This document shows, one piece after another, positions 47,847 to 49,446 of a stretch of DNA of 49,446 nucleotides. Each line of letters begins with the position of its first letter. Position 1 is the first letter of the stretch. Made by a program: the position numbers and the translations under genes. The notes beneath the pieces are model-generated. The model was not told the DNA's origin and searched no databases. It saw only the letters and a list, made by a program, of their open reading frames with translations. Source of the stretch: a virus; IMG/VR virus record IMGVR_UViG_3300046542_000228, positions 1-49,446 of that record. One strand, given 5' to 3'.

Positions 47847-48072
47847 CTGCGGCGACGAAAGCAGCTCTGGCCACCTCCGGATCGCGGACACCCTCCATGG
47901 CATCCAGGCACATAAGCTGGGCATGCACCCACTCCTCGCCCCTGCAATCGTCGGGCCAGCGATAGAGCAAAGTGTAGGCCAGGTCGGCAAGCGTGGAGTG
48001 TCGGCGCATGCTGATACCCTTGCGTTTTTCAGGGCACACCAAAACATCTCGAATAGCCGTAGTCTCGTACAT
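47749..48072 (-). CDS. DUF982-like rhizobial protein
   Basis: 107 aa, minus strand. TLADLAYTLLYRWPDDCRGE, HAQLMCLDAMEGVRDPEVAR and AAFVAAANAAEMLM follow the DUF982 order (W-P ... C-x-x-A-x-x-G ... A-R-x-A-F-x-x-A-A), a family largely confined to rhizobia. Function unknown. It is antisense to the 3' part of the preceding plus-strand gene, so both transcripts could influence each other. Confidence 0.72.
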   Translation of the reverse strand: MYETTAIRDVLVCPEKRKGISMRRHSTLADLAYTLLYRWPDDCRGEEWVHAQLMCLDAMEGVRDPEVARAAFVAAANAAEMLMVREEYIQERPEKRSRRNNRHPSQP

Positions 48073-48138
48073 TAGTCACCTCTGAAACGAATCAGTTGGT
48101 GGCTCCCGAGGCTATGTCAAGCAAAAAAGGAAAGGCTC

Positions 48139-48255
48139 ATGGAAGAGCACTCCAAACCCTCCCCTATCGGGGAGGACGATCCCGCATACTACTACTACCT
48201 CGACGAGTTCGACGAGGTCGACATCAACGATGTGTTGAGGAGCCTGAACGCATGA
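48139..48255 (+). CDS. Tiny acidic protein (38 aa)
   Basis: Starts at ATG 48139 after an AAAGG ribosome site and ends in ATGA overlap with the next gene. Very acidic (GEDDPAYYYYLDEFDEVDI), 11 Asp or Glu in the middle, pI very low. Could be a nucleic-acid-mimicking inhibitor such as DNA-mimic anti-restriction proteins, but size and lack of homology leave this as a guess. Confidence 0.6.
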   Translation: MEEHSKPSPIGEDDPAYYYYLDEFDEVDINDVLRSLNA

Positions 48256-48560
48256 ACACTCCCCTCGAAGTCCTCACCACCGGCCGCGAACTGCTCGCGG
48301 ATCCGAAGAACTGGACGAAGGGTTGGTTCGCTCGAACCAAGGATGGATCCACGACCCACCCGGACGATCCCAAGGCAGTTTGCTTCTGCTCGATAGGCGC
48401 CGTGGGTAAAACCACTCCTGGCCAAATCAAGCTGCGGCGCGACGTCATCAATCTGCTCGACCAGGTCACAGGTGGGATCGTCCAGTTCAACGACAACTCC
48501 ACCCACGCCGAGGTTCTCGCGGTCTGGGATAAGGCGATCGAACTTGCACATCACCAGTGA
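48252..48560 (+). CDS. CxxGA-ND-THAEV family protein, copy 3
   Basis: 102 aa from ATG 48252 (ATGA overlap). LEVLTTGRELLADPKNWTKG, then VCFCSIGAVGK, VINLLDQVTGG and FNDNSTHAEVLAVWDKAIEL, matching copies 1 and 2. Separation by 2 kb from copy 2 shows duplication followed by shuffling. The next gene starts inside its 3' end. Confidence 0.75.
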   Translation: MNTPLEVLTTGRELLADPKNWTKGWFARTKDGSTTHPDDPKAVCFCSIGAVGKTTPGQIKLRRDVINLLDQVTGGIVQFNDNSTHAEVLAVWDKAIELAHHQ

Positions 48561-48867
48561 TGGCTCCGCGTACGGCAATGTGAACCCCGGTCTCCTTGCC
48601 GAGACACACAAGCAGCAGAGCCTCTTCAACACTGAGATGCTCAAGTATCGGGTCCGCGACAGCCGACCGCAGATTGCGATCAGCTTTCACACCAAGACCA
48701 ACATGCCGGCCGTGTTTCTCGCCGCCGGCACGTACCCCGGCCTCGCGAACGTCGAGGTCCACTCAGCATCCTTCGTCACCGTCTACGTCCCGTACCGATC
48801 GGAAGAGGACGTCAAGACCATGCGAGCTCACTTCCGCGAGCTCTGGCAGATGACAACCACTCTCTAA
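48544..48867 (+). CDS. Hypothetical early protein
   Basis: 107 aa from TTG 48544 (AAGG about ten bases upstream, overlapping the previous stop). The longer open frame upstream is antisense-like. Beta-rich: MLKYRVRDSRPQIAISFHTK, SFVTVYVPYRSEEDVKTMRA and a final helix. Unrecognised; start uncertain. Confidence 0.6.
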   Translation: MHITSDGSAYGNVNPGLLAETHKQQSLFNTEMLKYRVRDSRPQIAISFHTKTNMPAVFLAAGTYPGLANVEVHSASFVTVYVPYRSEEDVKTMRAHFRELWQMTTTL

Positions 48868-48881
48868 AAGGCGAAATCGTT

Positions 48882-49446
48882 ATGATTGCTTCTCCTGCTG
48901 TGAAGCCAGCGGGCGGCTTTGTGCTGCCTCCAGATACCGAACGTTGGGACGATCTGGTCTCAGTGAGCATGCCGCACGGAGACCTCCAGTCCGACCAGGA
49001 ACTGGGCATCGGCGTGGACTACAAGTCCATTGTCATGCTGACAGTCGAGGGCCGGATCGAGGTACAACAGGGCGCGTATGCTGGCCTGAAGGAAGTGTCT
49101 TCCCTGAATGGCAGTTTCTGCCATAAGATCCATGTCCTTCGTCCGCCGAAGAACAGCCCGCTCATCACTTGGCATGAGCAGGAAGTCGCCACCACGTTCG
49201 AGGGCAACCCTTGGCTCAAGCACCAGTGGTTCCGTGACAACTTCCTCCGCTGGATCGAGCTACTGCCGCGGCCGAGTGAGACTGTGCCAGGTGCGGTCGC
49301 CTACTTCCAGAACTTGGACAAGCGGGCACGCAACATCCGCACCCCAATCAAGCCGGGACGCTTTCTCAAGAAATTCTTCGGGGACATTCTTTCCGAAACT
49401 GAGATCCATGAGCTGGCCCACGAGTGGGGCAACTGGACTGATCTCA
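48882..49446 (+). CDS. Hypothetical protein, 3' partial
   Basis: At least 188 aa and still open at the right edge. ATG 48882 is preceded by AAGGCGA. The N-terminus MIASPAVKPAGGFVLPPDTE is followed by a globular region rich in W and P (PLITWHEQEVATTFEGNPWL) and RTPIKPGRFLKKFFGDILSE, then a helix ETEIHELAHEWG. The ExxHExxHEW stretch resembles a zinc-hydrolase helix only superficially. Unknown function. Confidence 0.75.
   Translation, partial: MIASPAVKPAGGFVLPPDTERWDDLVSVSMPHGDLQSDQELGIGVDYKSIVMLTVEGRIEVQQGAYAGLKEVSSLNGSFCHKIHVLRPPKNSPLITWHEQEVATTFEGNPWLKHQWFRDNFLRWIELLPRPSETVPGAVAYFQNLDKRARNIRTPIKPGRFLKKFFGDILSETEIHELAHEWGNWTDL

Noticed and set aside
49380-49446. ExxHExxHEW stretch as a zinc protease site in the last partial gene
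   Set aside because: Spacing does not match HExxH families and the protein is incomplete in the window.

Overview
The window is a stretch of a tailed double-stranded DNA phage (siphovirus-type) genome, most likely infecting a member of the Rhizobiales (Rhizobium, Agrobacterium or Sinorhizobium). The phage identity is clear from a complete set of head, portal, terminase, tail-tube, tape-measure, tail-tip, lysis and replication genes. The host inference rests on several small genes that resemble families common in rhizobial genomes: a DUF982-like protein, a DUF1419-like protein, a zinc-ribbon protein and a helix-turn-helix protein. Both ends cut through genes, so this is part of a larger genome. 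No integrase, CI-type repressor, tRNA gene or CRISPR array was seen.

Layout. Bases 1-2404 (+): the end of nrdB and all of nrdA, a class I ribonucleotide reductase supplying dNTPs, closed by a terminator. Bases 2417-36273 are almost entirely on the minus strand, so transcription runs from right to left: terminase (34504-36273), portal, a block of fibre and spike genes (collagen-like protein, S74 self-cleaving fibre, SGNH esterase-like spike), prohead protease-scaffold, decoration protein, major capsid protein, connector and completion proteins, major tail protein, G/T tail chaperones, tape measure with a lysozyme domain, lambda-like tail-tip genes M-L-K-I-J (K split into a JAMM and an NlpC/P60 gene, with a metallophosphoesterase between I and J), small receptor-binding proteins, then the lysis cassette (coiled-coil membrane protein, holin, SAR-type endolysin, overlapping Rz/Rz1 spanins).

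Two places interrupt this operon with genes on the other strand. One is an Arc-like ribbon-helix-helix regulator with its own promoter at 21813-22074. The other is a moron-like insertion at about 13520-14861 with a rhizobial HTH gene and a secreted protein. From 36447 to the right end the genes are on the plus strand: a coiled-coil protein, a primase-polymerase/SF3 helicase, a tiny membrane protein, a GT8 glycosyltransferase, and then a dense array of very small early genes, most joined by ATGA-type overlaps. Three of these small genes are paralogues.

The intergenic DNA is rich in signals: a recurring palindrome related to AGTTCTAAGAACT in three control regions, three tandem TCCCCCACGGGGGA palindromes upstream of one early gene, hairpins that bury the start codon while leaving the Shine-Dalgarno in the loop for two late genes, and several Rho-independent terminators. 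I see no single complete novel defence or mobile system. The most unusual items are this regulatory architecture, the moron insertion, an HNH gene with a TGA at a conserved cysteine position, and the placement of receptor-binding genes inside the head module.
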